A stretch of DNA of 5,078 nucleotides from Roseburia sp. (GTDB lineage Bacteria; Bacillota; Clostridia; Lachnospirales; Lachnospiraceae), in the NCBI GenBank assembly GCA_017626625.1, contig JAGAIK010000586.1:1-5078 (forward strand), given 5' to 3'. This document shows, one piece after another, positions 4,376 to 5,078 of this stretch. The notes below the pieces were generated by a model. It saw only the letters and a program-made list of their open reading frames with translations. It searched no databases and had not been told where the DNA came from. The position numbers and the translations under genes were made by a program. Positions within the stretch are counted from its first letter, which is position 1; each line of letters starts with the position of its first letter.

Positions 4376-5078
4376 TCAGGCACTTTTTGCCGTTTTTAAT
4401 TGAAATCCCAGTTTTTCCAACATATCACGGTCCTGTGCCGTGTTCTGCCCTGTAGTGGTGAGCATATCTCCGGTGATGGTGGCGTTAGCTCCCGACAAAA
4501 ACAGGGCTTTTCCGCCGTCAGGAAAATAATTTCTTCCCGCCGCAATCCTGATATACGCTGTGGGATTGAGGTAACGGAACATTGCCACAATGCGCAATAT
4601 TTCCTCTTGCTCTAAGGGTTTCTGCTCTCCTAAGGGCGTACCTGGTATGGGAATTAAGAAATTGAGGGGGATGGAATCCACTTTCATTTCAGCAAGGAAA
4701 GCTGCCATTTCCAGTCTATCCTGCCAGCTTTCCCCCATGCCCAAAATTCCTCCGCTGCAAATGGTCATTCCGGCTGCTTTTGCCCGGCGGATTTCTTCTT
4801 TTTTATCCTCATAGGTATGGGTGGTGCAGATTTCCGGAAAATAATGTTCCGAAGTCTCCACATTGCTGTGGTACATGGTGACTCCTGCCTCATATAATTT
4901 CCGGATGTCCGCTTCCTTCATCAAGCCGTGGGAGGCGCAGAGTTTCATTTCCGGATATATTTCGTGCATTTTTTTATAGGCGGCAAGGGCTTTCTCTAAG
5001 TCTGCTCCCTCTAAGGTGCGCCCCGCTGTCACGATGGAATAACGGTCAATGCCCTTTTCCTGAGAATTCTTACAGCCC
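4376..5078 (-). CDS. bioB: Biotin synthase BioB (radical SAM), C-terminal part; 5' end beyond the window
   Basis: The frame is open from the right edge to the TGA at 4376-4378 and gives about 234 residues; full BioB is about 320, so the N-terminal radical-SAM CxxxCxxC motif is off the window. The enzyme inserts sulfur into dethiobiotin to make biotin. Recognisable blocks are GIDRYSIVTAGR (near the edge), LCASHG, YEAGVTMYHSNVETS, FPEICTTHTYEDK, ICSGGILGMGES, PLNFLIPIPGTPL and YIRIAAGRNYFPD. Compared with the E. coli enzyme as I remember it, C128 and C188 are kept (codons 4937-4939 and 4757-4759) and R260 is kept (4547-4549). C97, however, is replaced by Ser (5036-5038), and an extra Cys appears in EICTTH (4826-4828), where E. 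coli has Ile. This suggests a different auxiliary sulfur-donor cluster, as reported for some anaerobic clostridial enzymes. The GTG at 5030-5032 is an internal Val, not the start. bioY follows in the same operon. Confidence 0.95.
   Translation of the reverse strand, partial: GCKNSQEKGIDRYSIVTAGRTLEGADLEKALAAYKKMHEIYPEMKLCASHGLMKEADIRKLYEAGVTMYHSNVETSEHYFPEICTTHTYEDKKEEIRRAKAAGMTICSGGILGMGESWQDRLEMAAFLAEMKVDSIPLNFLIPIPGTPLGEQKPLEQEEILRIVAMFRYLNPTAYIRIAAGRNYFPDGGKALFLSGANATITGDMLTTTGQNTAQDRDMLEKLGFQLKTAKSA

Noticed and set aside
3676..4383. Long minus-strand open frame of 235 codons overlapping bioY
   Set aside because: It is an alternate frame of bioY: the protein is Arg/Cys/His-rich without domain character, while the overlapping frame gives an unmistakable BioY with a perfect ribosome binding site.
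4192..4814. Several plus-strand open frames over bioB and bioY
   Set aside because: They are antisense shadows of well-recognised genes, with no ribosome binding sites or domain character.
5030..5032. GTG as a start codon for bioB
   Set aside because: The same frame continues upstream to the window edge with BioB-like residues (GIDRYSI), so this GTG is an internal valine.

Overview
The window looks like chromosomal DNA of an anaerobic gut-type Firmicute, most likely Clostridia of the Lachnospiraceae kind. The support is a two-subunit oxygen-sensitive (Fe-S) fumarase, a biotin synthase with the cysteine pattern of anaerobic clostridial enzymes, a PF06541-type membrane protein, strong AGGAGG-like ribosome binding sites and moderately AT-rich DNA. 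The taxon is inferred from protein character, not from a database match.

Layout, right to left because nearly all genes are on the minus strand. (1) bioB (5' end cut by the window edge) and bioY form a short biotin operon: biotin synthesis plus the membrane S component for biotin uptake. It ends in a clear rho-independent terminator near 3707-3747. (2) A roughly 340-base intergenic stretch (3430-3767) holds that terminator, three operator-like symmetric sequences and two TATAAT boxes. (3) It leads into a 313-residue regulator with an N-terminal XRE-type helix-turn-helix and a helical, TPR-like C-terminal part. Overlapping its stop codon is the start of a second, paralogous helix-turn-helix protein, which aligns with the first without gaps for 44 residues and then breaks off.

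(4) Converging on this broken gene from the left is a plus-strand gene with a strong ribosome binding site and a textbook signal peptide (AKA cleavage site). Its first ~50 codons look genuine; its last ~32 are only the antisense of the broken helix-turn-helix gene. The two genes therefore seem to be joined tail to tail by a deletion at about 2365-2375. An XRE/TPR regulator beside a small exported peptide resembles a peptide-sensing (RRNPP-like) cassette, here partly decayed. This is the most interesting part of the window, and its function is inference.

(5) Left of a compact intergenic region (2003-2215) with a near-consensus minus-strand promoter lies a likely three-gene operon: a PF06541 membrane protein with a long charged helical tail, then fumarase alpha and fumarase beta (beta cut by the left edge). 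Spacings of 14 and 26 bases and individual ribosome binding sites support co-transcription.
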